This document shows positions 9,305 through 16,629 of a stretch of DNA of 32,763 bases, one piece after another (positions within the stretch are counted from its first letter, which is position 1; every line of letters starts with the position of its first letter). Location: contig NZ_JACXZT010000019.1 in NCBI RefSeq assembly GCF_014779595.1, positions 2,040,900-2,073,662 on the forward strand, read 5' to 3'. The position numbers were made by a program, and so were the translations under genes. This stretch comes from Halomonas sp. ML-15 (lineage in GTDB: Bacteria > Pseudomonadota > Gammaproteobacteria > Pseudomonadales > Halomonadaceae). The notes beneath the pieces are model-generated. The model saw only the letters and a program-made list of their open reading frames with translations. It was not told where the DNA came from and searched no databases.

Positions 9305-10060
9305 GTGCGCCGCTGTCTCGTTAGCTTTGCGCTGGTACTGCTCGGCGTCTGGGTGAACCTGGCCGCGGCGGATACGCAGCCTCTCGAGGGCGAAGGTTTC
9401 GACCACTACACCCTGGCGCTGACCTGGCATCCGGGCTTCTGCGAGACACATTCGCGTCCGCCCGACGAGTGCCGTGAGCGCCAGGCGGGGCAGGGCTTCG
9501 TGCTACATGGACTGTGGCCTTCACTGCCCGAGCGCTTTGCTCGCGACGGCGTCGACCGTCCGCAGTGGTGGCGCGAGGGCTGCTTCCTCGAGGAGCCGCG
9601 TGCCGCCGGCAGTTTCTGCCGGGCGCATCCGCCCTTCGACCTGCCCGAGGCGCTTGGCAAGGCGCTGGATGAGGGCATGCCGGGGCGCGCCAGCTGCCTG
9701 GATCGCTATCAGTATGCCAAACACGCCGCCTGCCTGGCGCTGGATGCCGACGACTATTTCGCTGCCTCGCTGCAGCTGCTGGAACGGGTCAATGCCAGCG
9801 CCTTCGCTGACTATGTGGTGCTCAATCAGGGCGGCGAGGTCGACCGCAACGAGCTGATCGGCGCCTTCGAAGCGGCGTTCGGCAGTGGCAATGGCCGGGC
9901 GCTGCGCCTGGAGTGCCGCGGCCCGGGCAATCGCCAGCTCAGCGAGGTGCGCATCGGGATCGGCGTGGATCGGTTGGGCGATTTCCCTGACGCCGAGAGT
10001 CTGGTCGAGCAGCGCCCCGGGCGCTGCCATAATCGCGTGCAGATTCCCGCGGCGGGTTAG
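9305..10060 (+). CDS. Ribonuclease T2 family protein, exported
   Basis: 251 residues from the GTG at 9305, chosen because GAGGTGA sits five bases before it; an in-frame GTG at 9296 would overlap dgt by 8 bp. An N-terminal signal peptide (Arg-Arg, a hydrophobic stretch, then NLAAA) indicates the periplasm. The first catalytic block CAS I is intact (FVLHGLWPS). CAS II, normally HExxKHG, reads YQYAKHAAC: the second His is kept, but the Glu is Gln and the first His is Tyr. Several Cys (C in FCETH, DECRE, GCFLE, SFCRA, ASCLD, AACLA) suit a disulphide-bonded fold. The family cleaves RNA to cyclic phosphates; activity here could be altered. It ends in a 4-bp convergent overlap with the next gene. 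Confidence 0.8.
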   Translation: MRRCLVSFALVLLGVWVNLAAADTQPLEGEGFDHYTLALTWHPGFCETHSRPPDECRERQAGQGFVLHGLWPSLPERFARDGVDRPQWWREGCFLEEPRAAGSFCRAHPPFDLPEALGKALDEGMPGRASCLDRYQYAKHAACLALDADDYFAASLQLLERVNASAFADYVVLNQGGEVDRNELIGAFEAAFGSGNGRALRLECRGPGNRQLSEVRIGIGVDRLGDFPDAESLVEQRPGRCHNRVQIPAAG

Positions 10061-10968
10061 ACGGAGGGCTCCTGCAAGTTTTGCAGCTCCACCAGCGCGG
10101 CGCGCTTCATCAGGGCGCGGATGGCACGGTCGTGGGTAGCGTCGTCGAAGGGACCGAGCGGCATGGCGGCGAGCTGTTCGGCGAGCCGATCACCGCCGAC
10201 CACCAGCAGGTCGTTGTCGGCCTGGCTGGTGTCGATCTCCCAGCCGGGCAGGGCCAGTACGCCCTTCACCGGCACCGAGGTGCCACACTCCTTGGCCAGC
10301 CACTGGCGCAGCCACTGCACCGCCTGGCGGGTCTTGAGCAGCGGCCGCCGCTCGCTCCAACCTGGAAAGCGCAGCCGCTGACGCTCCACGGCGACCTGAT
10401 TGCTACCCGCGCCGCCAGGGTCTACCGGCCAGGTGCGGGCGCGGGTCTCGATCACGAATACGCCATGGGGTGTGACCGCGACATGGTCGATGGTATAGGT
10501 GTCGGCGGGAATATCATGGAAGATATGGTAGGGGTGGGCGTCGGGGCGCACCAAGCGCTCCAGCTCCTGGCCGATCACCAGCTCACAGGCCAGGCCGAGC
10601 TTGAGGCGTCGGATACGCTGGTAGTCGCGGATCAGCAGAAAGCAGAACACCATCACCAGTAGTGTGCTGAGCAGCCCATACAGGCTCCACTCGACCCAGT
10701 CCTGCTGGCTGGCGAACAGCATGCGCCCCATGCCGTAGACCAGCGGTGCCAGCACCACGATAGGGCCCAGCGCGCCGTTGAGAAACAGGCTGGCAAAGGC
10801 GCGGTCGAGGCGGTCACGCAGCGCCTGGCCAGGCTCGCGTAGTGGGTGGGCATCGAACGGCGAGCGCACCCGCGCATCGTGCAGGTTGCGCAGTGCCAGG
10901 ACGATCACCCCAGTGGCGCCCAGGGGGAACAGAAAGATCAGCGGTAGTAGATATTCCAGCCAGGCCAT
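10057..10968 (-). CDS. NERD (nuclease-related) domain membrane protein
   Basis: 303 residues. Three hydrophobic segments (about 4-26, 60-85, 90-112) anchor the protein. A NERD domain follows: GQELERLV...YHIFHDIP, then YTIDHVAVTPHGVFVIETRA, which has the D...G.FVIE(T/V)K layout of the endonuclease-like core. The final Lys of that core is Arg here. The C-terminal part has a KGVLALPGWEI strand typical of the family. Function is unknown; NERD proteins are predicted to act on DNA but few have been studied. It is convergent with the RNase T2 gene, and divergent from the sirtuin gene with about 150 bp between. Confidence 0.8.
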   Translation of the reverse strand: MAWLEYLLPLIFLFPLGATGVIVLALRNLHDARVRSPFDAHPLREPGQALRDRLDRAFASLFLNGALGPIVVLAPLVYGMGRMLFASQQDWVEWSLYGLLSTLLVMVFCFLLIRDYQRIRRLKLGLACELVIGQELERLVRPDAHPYHIFHDIPADTYTIDHVAVTPHGVFVIETRARTWPVDPGGAGSNQVAVERQRLRFPGWSERRPLLKTRQAVQWLRQWLAKECGTSVPVKGVLALPGWEIDTSQADNDLLVVGGDRLAEQLAAMPLGPFDDATHDRAIRALMKRAALVELQNLQEPSV

Positions 10969-11117
10969 CGGCAGCGGTCCTTGCCAGTAGGGGGTATCGC
11001 CTTACGGCGGCGACGTTTGCGCGTTCATTCTAGCTAACCTCGGCAGCCTTGGGTGAACAATGTAATGATCCAAGGCTCCAATATCACCGTCACCGGCCAG
11101 CCAAGGCGATGCCACTC

Positions 11118-11993
11118 ATGGACACCATGCCTCCTCCCTCCGCGCCCATAGATCCGGACCCTCTCGTATTGAAGGCCGCAGCGGCCCTGGCGACCTTTAT
11201 CGCAGACCACCCGCGTCTCGCAGTAATCAGCGGTGCCGGCGTCAGCACCGACAGTGGGATTCCTGACTATCGTGGCCGTGACGGAGCCTGGAAACGGCCG
11301 CCACCGATGAATCATCAGGATTTCATGGCCAGTCATGCGGCTCGCCAGCGTTACTGGGCGCGTGCCCTGGTCGGCTTTCGCGCGCTCAGCGAGGCGCGAC
11401 CGGGGGCCGCCCACCGCGGGTTGGCGATGCTCGAACGGCGTGGCCACCTTGATACCCTGATCACCCAGAACGTCGATGGCCTGCATCAGCGTGCCGGCAA
11501 TCGGCGCGTCATCGACCTGCATGGACGCGCCGAGATCGTTCGCTGCATGAGCTGCGATGCGCGGCGCATGCGCCACGACCTGCATGCCGAGCTGGCGGCC
11601 AGCAACCCCCGCTGGTTGGCGCTGGAGGCCAGTGTCGGTCCCGATGGTGACGCCGATCTGGAGCACGACTTCAGCGATTTTCATGTGCCCGGCTGCGCGC
11701 GCTGCGGGCGCGGCGTGTGGAAGCCAGACGTGGTGTTCTTCGGCGACCAGGTGCCGGCGGCGCGGGTCACGGCAGCCGCTGATGCGGTGTCACGGGCCGA
11801 TGCCCTGCTGGTAGTAGGCTCATCGCTGATGGTCTATTCAGGCTACCGTTTCGCGCGTCAGGCCGCGGCTGAAGGCAAGCCGCTGGCCTGTCTCAACCTC
11901 GGCCACACCCGGGCCGATGCGCTCTACCATCTCAAGCTCGAGGCGCCGGTCGGTGACACGCTCGGGGCCCTGTCGCAGTACCTCGACATCTGA
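11118..11993 (+). CDS. Sir2-family NAD-dependent protein deacylase
   Basis: About 291 residues from the ATG at 11118. ATGs at 11109 and 11127 are alternatives; AAGG at 11103 suits 11118 best, but not decisively. Sirtuin hallmarks in order: [15 protein letters not shown] (NAD binding), [12 protein letters not shown] (QNxD and the catalytic His in LHGRAE), a zinc ribbon formed by CMSC and CARC, then VVFFGD and [11 protein letters not shown] (NAD binding). It removes acyl groups from lysines using NAD. The long insertion between the Cys pairs (ARRMRHDL...HVPGC) is typical of larger proteobacterial sirtuins. It appears monocistronic. Confidence 0.9.
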   Translation: MDTMPPPSAPIDPDPLVLKAAAALATFIADHPRLAVISGAGVSTDSGIPDYRGRDGAWKRPPPMNHQDFMASHAARQRYWARALVGFRALSEARPGAAHRGLAMLERRGHLDTLITQNVDGLHQRAGNRRVIDLHGRAEIVRCMSCDARRMRHDLHAELAASNPRWLALEASVGPDGDADLEHDFSDFHVPGCARCGRGVWKPDVVFFGDQVPAARVTAAADAVSRADALLVVGSSLMVYSGYRFARQAAAEGKPLACLNLGHTRADALYHLKLEAPVGDTLGALSQYLDI

Positions 11994-11999
11994 GGCCGC

Positions 12000-12428
12000 T
12001 CAGCGCGGTGTCAGCGGGATCTCGATGCGCTGGGTGCCGATGTCGCCTGCGGATACGGCCACCTGCTCGCGGTTGCGGTGGGTGACCAGGCCGTCTTCGC
12101 GGATCTCGGCAATCAGTGCATAGTCGCGTCCGGCCTCCAGGGCGCGGGCATCGAACTGCAGGCTGACATCCATCGGTGTATCGCTGACACCGGACGAGGT
12201 GGTCTCGGCGATCAGCTCACCGCGGCTGCCGTCGGCGCCAAGGGATTCCAGGGCCACGCGTAGCTCGGCGCTGTCGCCAGCCTCAAGCGGCGCATCGGGC
12301 ACCACGCGGGTGTCGAGGGTCGCGAAATCCGGGCGCCCGGCACAGGCAGCCAGCAGCATCGTCATCAACAGCGCCACCAGGAGCCGGAAGCGGCGTGCCT
12401 GTGGCAATACGGGCGAATCGGTCGTCAT
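12000..12428 (-). CDS. YbaY-family lipoprotein
   Basis: 142 residues. Signal peptide with a lipobox, LLAAC (Cys near residue 29), so the mature protein should be lipidated. Asp is not at position +2 (the sequence is CAGRPD), which favours the outer membrane. The rest is a beta-rich domain (VVPDAPLEAGDSAELRVALE to QRIEIPLTPR) like YbaY/YscW 'type III secretion lipoprotein chaperone' proteins, whose role outside secretion systems is unclear. AAGGAG precedes the ATG. It lies 14 bp downstream of the YciH gene, in the same direction, probably as an operon. Confidence 0.65.
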   Translation of the reverse strand: MTTDSPVLPQARRFRLLVALLMTMLLAACAGRPDFATLDTRVVPDAPLEAGDSAELRVALESLGADGSRGELIAETTSSGVSDTPMDVSLQFDARALEAGRDYALIAEIREDGLVTHRNREQVAVSAGDIGTQRIEIPLTPR

Positions 12429-12442
12429 GTAGAACTCCTTGA

Positions 12443-12817
12443 TCAGCCGCCGGCCAGCTTGACGCTGTAGCCTTGGCGGGTGAGTGCGTCGTGCAGGGTA
12501 TCGCGGTGGTCGCCCTGAATCTCGATGATGCCGTTTTTGACGGCGCCACCGGTGCCACAGCGCTTCTTGAGCGACTTGGCCAGCGCCTTGAGCTCAGCAT
12601 CGCTGAGCGGAATGCCTTCAATGGTGGTAACACCCTTGCCTTTCCTGCCGCTGGTTTCGCGTCGGATGCGCACCACGCCGTCGAGTTCGGCCAGGCGGGC
12701 CTGTTCGGCCTGAGCTGCACACTGGCAGTCGGCAATCGGTGCCCGACAGTCGGGGCAGATGTCGCCATGCTCGGTGGAGTAGACCAGCCCGCTGAGCTGA
12801 TCGCGAAGGGATGCCAT
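12443..12817 (-). CDS. yciH: YciH-like translation initiation factor (SUI1/eIF1 family)
   Basis: 124 residues from the ATG at 12817 (GGAG ten bases upstream). The N-terminal part has a Cys cluster, CPDCRAPIADCQC, that may bind zinc. The C-terminal SUI1 domain is clear: RRETSGRKGKGVTTIEG, LKKRCGTGGAVKNGIIEIQGDH and a Gly-rich end. YciH proteins bind the 30S subunit and affect initiation fidelity in E. coli, probably as a stress factor. Same strand as the YbaY lipoprotein gene. Confidence 0.88.
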   Translation of the reverse strand: MASLRDQLSGLVYSTEHGDICPDCRAPIADCQCAAQAEQARLAELDGVVRIRRETSGRKGKGVTTIEGIPLSDAELKALAKSLKKRCGTGGAVKNGIIEIQGDHRDTLHDALTRQGYSVKLAGG

Positions 12818-12956
12818 GATCAGGTGCTCCTGCTCGGGGTGCCCGGTTGAGAGTGTCCGACCATGATACCCGAGGGCGCCGGCCCTCGGCAGGGGGCATG
12901 TTATCCACTGCGGCTGGTGGCAAGGCGCTATGGATAACTCGGCGGTGGGCCGAGCG

Positions 12957-13634
12957 TCAGGTCGTGGCGACCCGTGGCAGCAGCAGTCGGCCGACCACCG
13001 TGGGCAGCTGATGCATGTTGCTGATGCTGATGGCGCCGTTGGGGGTGGTTTCCACATCAGGGAAGCGGTTGAGGTGAACGACTCGCATACCCGCCGCCAG
13101 TGCCGCCTTGACGCCGACGATGGCATCGTCGATCGCCAGGCACTCGTCGGCGCGATAGCCCATGATGCTAGCGGCATGCAGGTAGAGGCAGGGGTCGGGC
13201 TTCCAGCACTTGACGGTGTAGCCGCTGAACAGGTTGTCGCCGAAGTCGTCAGTCAGGCCGGTGGCGCGCAGGCCGGCGCGTATCTTGCTCTCTGGTCCGT
13301 TGGAGACCACTGCGCGGGGGAACTCGACCAGCGCGTCGAGGGCCTCGCGCACCCCCGGCAGGGGCAGCAGTTCACTGTCGATGCGATCTGCCAGCTTGCG
13401 GCGCATCTCGCCCTCGGAGTGGCTCAACCGCTGAGGATCGATAGGGCCGTGGCGGCGCTGCAGCTCGGCGACGATATTCGAGAAGCGTGCGCCGCGAAAT
13501 TCTCCCATGTAGTCGCTGGGGGAGAAGGGCAGACCCGCTTGTGTAAGGCTTACCGCCATCTCGGCGGCCAGCAGGGGTTCGCTGTCAACGAGGGTGCCAT
13601 CGCAATCAAACAGCAGGCATCGAGGTATCGACAT
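12957..13634 (-). CDS. HAD-superfamily hydrolase, subfamily IA (phosphatase-like)
   Basis: 225 residues from the ATG at 13634, preceded by AGAGGT. All four HAD motifs are seen: I, FDCDGTLVDSE (nucleophile Asp and the +2 Asp); II, VVSNG; III, Lys in CWKPDP; IV, CLAIDDAIVG. The helical cap between motifs I and II resembles 6-phosphogluconate phosphatase/beta-phosphoglucomutase relatives (YieH-like). The substrate cannot be told from sequence alone, but a sugar phosphate is most likely. About 140 bp separate it from yciH. Confidence 0.85.
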   Translation of the reverse strand: MSIPRCLLFDCDGTLVDSEPLLAAEMAVSLTQAGLPFSPSDYMGEFRGARFSNIVAELQRRHGPIDPQRLSHSEGEMRRKLADRIDSELLPLPGVREALDALVEFPRAVVSNGPESKIRAGLRATGLTDDFGDNLFSGYTVKCWKPDPCLYLHAASIMGYRADECLAIDDAIVGVKAALAAGMRVVHLNRFPDVETTPNGAISISNMHQLPTVVGRLLLPRVATT

Positions 13635-14081
13635 TGCCAGACCTCTTTCGGCGCAAGTCAAGGACTTATAGCCCTAGTGTTACAGATATCGGCGCATCAC
13701 GCCTAATATTAAGGGCTATTTTCCGCATTTTTTGAACACTGTTCGCCAACGCTCGCGTCGATGGAGCCCCGGTGGGGGACCGATATGACCCCTTCCGACA
13801 CACCTGGCAAGCGTGTCGAATCTGCCCCATGTGTCATATGTCGCCACTCGATTCGCCGTATACCGGCCTGTTTCAATTGGCAGCTGGCATGCGGAAGTTT
13901 TGATAACTCTTTGTTTTGTTTGTTTTTTTATTTTTTTTTGCACGGAGTGGCATGGCCACTGCAATACCCAGGGTGAGAGACGAAACAGATCGAAGCGACG
14001 CGGCAAGATCGATTCGGTACCTAGCAATAGGCAGTACGTCTTCAAACTCAGCAAGCACTGAAGACAAATGGAGGTGCGAGC
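13635..14081. other. Long leader/promoter region of the acidic-protein array
   Basis: 447 bp without a supported gene. It contains an imperfect inverted repeat, TTCCGACAC...GTGTCGAA (13793-13820), and a very T-rich tract (13909-13939, ending in seven T, an A, then nine T). Immediately after the tract is a sigma-54-like element (13948-13963). A minus-strand frame here is a shadow of the acidic gene. Confidence 0.5.
13948..13963 (+). promoter_or_regulatory. Possible sigma-54 promoter of the acidic-protein array
   Basis: TGGCATGGCCACTGCA keeps GG-N10-GC spacing and matches TGGCACG-N4-TTGCW with two substitutions; it shares the CTGCA half with the glnA promoter. The predicted start is near 13974, about 108 bases before the first acidic gene. 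No NtrC box was found, so the activator is unknown. Confidence 0.45.
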
Positions 14082-14372
14082 ATGATGTCCAAGGAATTTC
14101 TCAAGAAGATCGGTATTCTCGGCATTTCTTTCGGCCTGATCGCCAGCCCGCTGGCCATGGCCGGCATGGATGACGAAGAGTACGAGCCGCAAGACCCGGC
14201 GCCGCAGGAAGAGCCTGCACCGGACGTTGACGGCAACGATGAGTTCGGTACCACAGATTACGATACCGAATATGAGGATGAGGAAGAAGAGTTCACCTTC
14301 GATGACGAGGAAGAGAACGAAGAGGAAGAGTGGGAGACTCCTGAAGAGGACGACGAAGAGCAGTCTTGGTAA
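14082..14372 (+). CDS. Small exported acidic protein, paralogue 1
   Basis: 96 residues. I do not recognise a characterised family. Residues 1-27 form a classic Sec signal peptide (KEFLKK, then GILGISFGLIA, then SPLAMA). The mature part, about 69 residues, has 37 Asp/Glu by my count, no Lys or Arg, and few aromatics. It begins GMDDEEYEPQDPAPQEEPAP and ends in runs such as EDEEEEF and EENEEEEW. Such a chain should be disordered and strongly anionic in the periplasm. GGAGGT lies six bases before the ATG. Two paralogues follow. Possible roles (cation or Ca2+ binding, haloadaptation, envelope stress) are guesses. Confidence 0.8.
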   Translation: MMSKEFLKKIGILGISFGLIASPLAMAGMDDEEYEPQDPAPQEEPAPDVDGNDEFGTTDYDTEYEDEEEEFTFDDEEENEEEEWETPEEDDEEQSW

Positions 14373-14385
14373 GAGCGACTGACTC

Positions 14386-14407
14386 CGGCGCCCAAGGATG
14401 GGCGCCG
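14386..14407 (+). other. Hairpin with AAGGAT hexaloop after paralogue 1
   Basis: CGGCGCCC and GGGCGCCG form a perfect 8-bp stem closing the hexaloop AAGGAT. The loop matches the CsrA core ARGGAU. It lacks a T-tract, so it is not a classical terminator. Confidence 0.6.
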
Positions 14408-14485
14408 CGACCACAGGGATGCTTTGCTTGATACGTTATCGAAAGCGTCGAATGACATGACGCGCCCCAATGGAGGATGTACGAC

Positions 14486-14779
14486 ATGATGTCCAAGGAC
14501 TTTCTGAAGAAAATCGGTATTCTGGGTGTTTCGTTTGGCCTGATCGCCAGCCCGCTGGCCTTCGCCGATATGCACGACGAAGAGTATGAGCCGCAGGATC
14601 CGGCACCGCAGGAAGAGCCGGCACCTGATGTAGACGGTGGCGATGAGTTCAGCACCAACGACGACGAATTCGACACCGAGTATGAAGACGAGGAAGAAGA
14701 GTTCACCTTCGATGAAGAGGAAGAGAACGAAGAGGAGGAGTGGGAGACTCCTGAGGACGATGAAGAAGAGTCCTGGTAA
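14486..14779 (+). CDS. Small exported acidic protein, paralogue 2
   Basis: 97 residues from the ATG at 14486, chosen by homology with paralogue 1 and because GGAGG is nine bases upstream; an in-frame ATG at 14477 abuts the GGAGG. The signal peptide is almost identical to paralogue 1 (SPLAFA cleavage region). The mature part, about 70 residues, has 39 Asp/Glu by my count and no Lys or Arg. It aligns with paralogue 1 along its whole length, with small changes (NDDEFDTEYEDEEEEF, PEDDEEESW). Unknown function; clearly a recent tandem duplicate. Confidence 0.8.
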   Translation: MMSKDFLKKIGILGVSFGLIASPLAFADMHDEEYEPQDPAPQEEPAPDVDGGDEFSTNDDEFDTEYEDEEEEFTFDEEEENEEEEWETPEDDEEESW

Positions 14780-14807
14780 TCGTTAACCTGTTCCCTTGCA
14801 AGATGAT

Positions 14808-14827
14808 GCTGCCCAAGGATGGGCGGT
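14808..14827 (+). other. Hairpin with AAGGAT hexaloop after paralogue 2
   Basis: GCCC and GGGC, extended by wobble pairs, close the same AAGGAT hexaloop found after paralogue 1 (14386-14407). It lies about 30 bp past the stop codon and before a separate T-tailed terminator. Confidence 0.5.
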
Positions 14828-14879
14828 GGGCTCACCCCCTCGAGCCCCAGCGTGTCTCCACTGCACGTTGATCACAGCT

Positions 14880-14912
14880 GCCGCTTTCGGCCACCCCCGG
14901 AAGCGGCTTTTT
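14880..14912 (+). terminator. Rho-independent terminator after paralogue 2
   Basis: GCCGCTTTCGG pairs with CCGGAAGCGGC around a short C-rich loop, followed by TTTTTT. It should end transcription of paralogues 1 and 2, so paralogue 3 needs its own promoter. Confidence 0.85.
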
Positions 14913-14957
14913 TGATCTTGCCAAGGGCGGAAGGGAAGAGGGATTGTTGTTCAATAC

Positions 14958-14994
14958 TTGTACCAATAGACATTTAATTGTACGGTATTTGTAC
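14958..14994 (+). repeat. Three TTGTAC repeats upstream of paralogue 3
   Basis: TTGTAC occurs at 14958, 14978 and 14989, with spacings of 20 and 11 bp, about two and one helical turns. It lies 65-100 bp before the ATG of paralogue 3. It could be an activator or repressor array, or one copy may be a -35 element. Confidence 0.45.
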
Positions 14995-15058
14995 GTCGCG
15001 CATCGTTGTAGTGATCGCCGATGTGCTGTCGCCAATGGATTAGCGAGAGGTATGTGAC

Positions 15059-15433
15059 ATGATGTCCAAGGAATTTCTGAAGAAAATCGGTATTGTTGGT
15101 GTCTCTTTCGGCTTGATCGCCAGCCCGCTGGCCTTCGCCGATATGCACGACGAAGAGTATGAGCCGCAGGATCCGGCGCCCCAAGAGTCCTCCGGCCTTG
15201 AGGGCGGCACCGATACCGATAGTGGTATGGGCACGGCCAACGGCGATGCCGACCACGGCGGCGTCGGTACCGACGACCCGGCAATGGGTACTGAGTCTAC
15301 GCCGGAAATGGATGACACCGGCACTACCGGTGACGGCGGCGCTGATGCAGAACATGGCGGTGTGGGGTCAGACGATCCTGCCCACGGCACTGAGTCGCTG
15401 CCCGACATGGAAGACGATGACGCCACGCCCTAA
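15059..15433 (+). CDS. Small exported acidic protein, paralogue 3 (divergent repeat tail)
   Basis: 124 residues. The signal peptide and the first 16 or so mature residues (DMHDEEYEPQDPAPQE) match paralogues 1 and 2 almost exactly. The tail is then quite different: Gly/Asp/Thr-rich, with two imperfect repeats, DHGGVGTDDPAMGTESTPEM and EHGGVGSDDPAHGTESLPDM. There is again no Lys or Arg in the mature part. AGAGG precedes the ATG by about nine bases, and the gene has its own upstream region after a terminator. The conserved front with an exchanged tail suggests a modular family. Function unknown. Confidence 0.8.
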   Translation: MMSKEFLKKIGIVGVSFGLIASPLAFADMHDEEYEPQDPAPQESSGLEGGTDTDSGMGTANGDADHGGVGTDDPAMGTESTPEMDDTGTTGDGGADAEHGGVGSDDPAHGTESLPDMEDDDATP

Positions 15434-15453
15434 CGGTTGTCGCGTCACGATGA

Positions 15454-15478
15454 GCCGCCCTTTTTCGGGCGGCTTTTT
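15454..15478 (+). terminator. Rho-independent terminator after paralogue 3
   Basis: GCCGCCC-TTTTTC-GGGCGGC followed by TTTTT. It lies between paralogue 3 and the convergent ghrB. Confidence 0.9.
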
Positions 15479-15491
15479 CATGACTGGGCGC

Positions 15492-16484
15492 TCAGTGAGC
15501 GCTACGCCGCGATGCCCAGGCCGCGTCATTGACCAGATTGATCGGCCGCTCGCCCTTGAGCGCCAGCGTCAGGTTATCCACTGCACGCTGGGCCATGGCA
15601 GTACGCGTCTCGTGGGTTGCCGAGCCGATATGCGGTAGCGCCACCACGTTGGTCAGATGCGGCAGCGGAGAGTCTGCCGCCAACGGTTCCTGCTCGAACA
15701 CATCGAGTCCGGCGGCGTGCAGTTGGCCGCTCTGCAACGCCTCGATCAGCGCGGCCTCGTCGACTACCTTGCCCCGGGCGATGTTGATGAATATGGCGCC
15801 GGGCTTCATCAAGCCGAACTCTCTGGCGCCGATGAGCTTCTCGGTTTCGGTGCTGAGCGGTACGGTGACGCACACGAAATCGGCCTCGGCCAGCAAGTCG
15901 TCCATCTCACGGCGTCGAGCGCCCAGCTCAGCCTCGAGCTGGGGCTTGGGGGAGGCGTTGGAGTAGAGGATGGGCATATTGAAGCCCAGGGCGCCACGCC
16001 GCGCGATGGCAGCCCCGATGCGACCCATGCCGATCATGCCCAAGGTCTTGCCGTGGACGTCGCTGCCGAATTGCGCCTCGCCGATGCTCGCCTGCCAGTC
16101 GCCGCGCTTGATGAAGTCGGCGAGCTCCACTACCCGCCGGGCGCTGGCCATGATCAGCGCAAAGCCAGTGTCGGCGGTGGTTTCGGTGAGCACGTCTGGC
16201 GTGTTGCAGAGCAGGATGCCGCGCTCGGTCAGGGCCTCGACGGGATAGTTGTCGTAGCCCACCGAGATGGTCGCCACCGCCTCCAACTGGGGCGCCGTGT
16301 CGAGCAGCGCCGGCGTCAGCGGCAGGCCGGCACCGATTACTCCGTGGGCCTGGCTCAGCGCCTCGCAAAAGGCCGGCTCATCGCTAGAGGCGAGGTCGGC
16401 AAAATAGTCGACGTGAAAGTCGCGCCGCAGCGCCTCGAGCTGGCTGTCGCTGAGGCGCCGGTAGGCCACGATTCGCTTGGTCAT
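15492..16484 (-). CDS. ghrB: 2-ketogluconate/glyoxylate/hydroxypyruvate reductase (GhrB-like)
   Basis: 330 residues of the D-isomer-specific 2-hydroxyacid dehydrogenase family. It is very like E. coli GhrB: TISVGYDNYPVEALT, the Rossmann motif GMIGMGRIG (about residue 153), FGFNMPILY-like FNMPILYSN, FINIARGKVVDE (substrate-binding Arg), LDVFEQEPL (Glu of the relay) and LPHIGSATHETR (catalytic His). It reduces glyoxylate and hydroxypyruvate with NAD(P)H. GGAG lies six bases upstream of the ATG. It is convergent with the acidic genes on the left and divergent from acidic gene 4 on the right. Confidence 0.88.
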   Translation of the reverse strand: MTKRIVAYRRLSDSQLEALRRDFHVDYFADLASSDEPAFCEALSQAHGVIGAGLPLTPALLDTAPQLEAVATISVGYDNYPVEALTERGILLCNTPDVLTETTADTGFALIMASARRVVELADFIKRGDWQASIGEAQFGSDVHGKTLGMIGMGRIGAAIARRGALGFNMPILYSNASPKPQLEAELGARRREMDDLLAEADFVCVTVPLSTETEKLIGAREFGLMKPGAIFINIARGKVVDEAALIEALQSGQLHAAGLDVFEQEPLAADSPLPHLTNVVALPHIGSATHETRTAMAQRAVDNLTLALKGERPINLVNDAAWASRRSAH

Positions 16485-16629
16485 GAGAGCTCCCCGGAGA
16501 GGTGAAAGAGATGGTGATCAAGAGCCTAACACGCAAGATGCATTTCTATGCGCGCGCGGCTGGGCTAGTCTGAAGCAGCGCTACTCCCCGCGCGGACACG
16601 CCATCCCGATCAAACAAGGAGATTACTGG

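Noticed and set aside
13716-14414. Hydrophobic minus-strand frame opposite acidic gene 1
   Set aside because: The Leu/Phe-rich reading is the complement of GAA/GAG-rich codons; the plus-strand gene has a ribosome site, a signal peptide and paralogues.
14258-14835. Ser-rich minus-strand frames opposite acidic genes 1 and 2
   Set aside because: Poly-Ser arises from reading GAA/GAG/GAT repeats in the reverse frame; no independent support.
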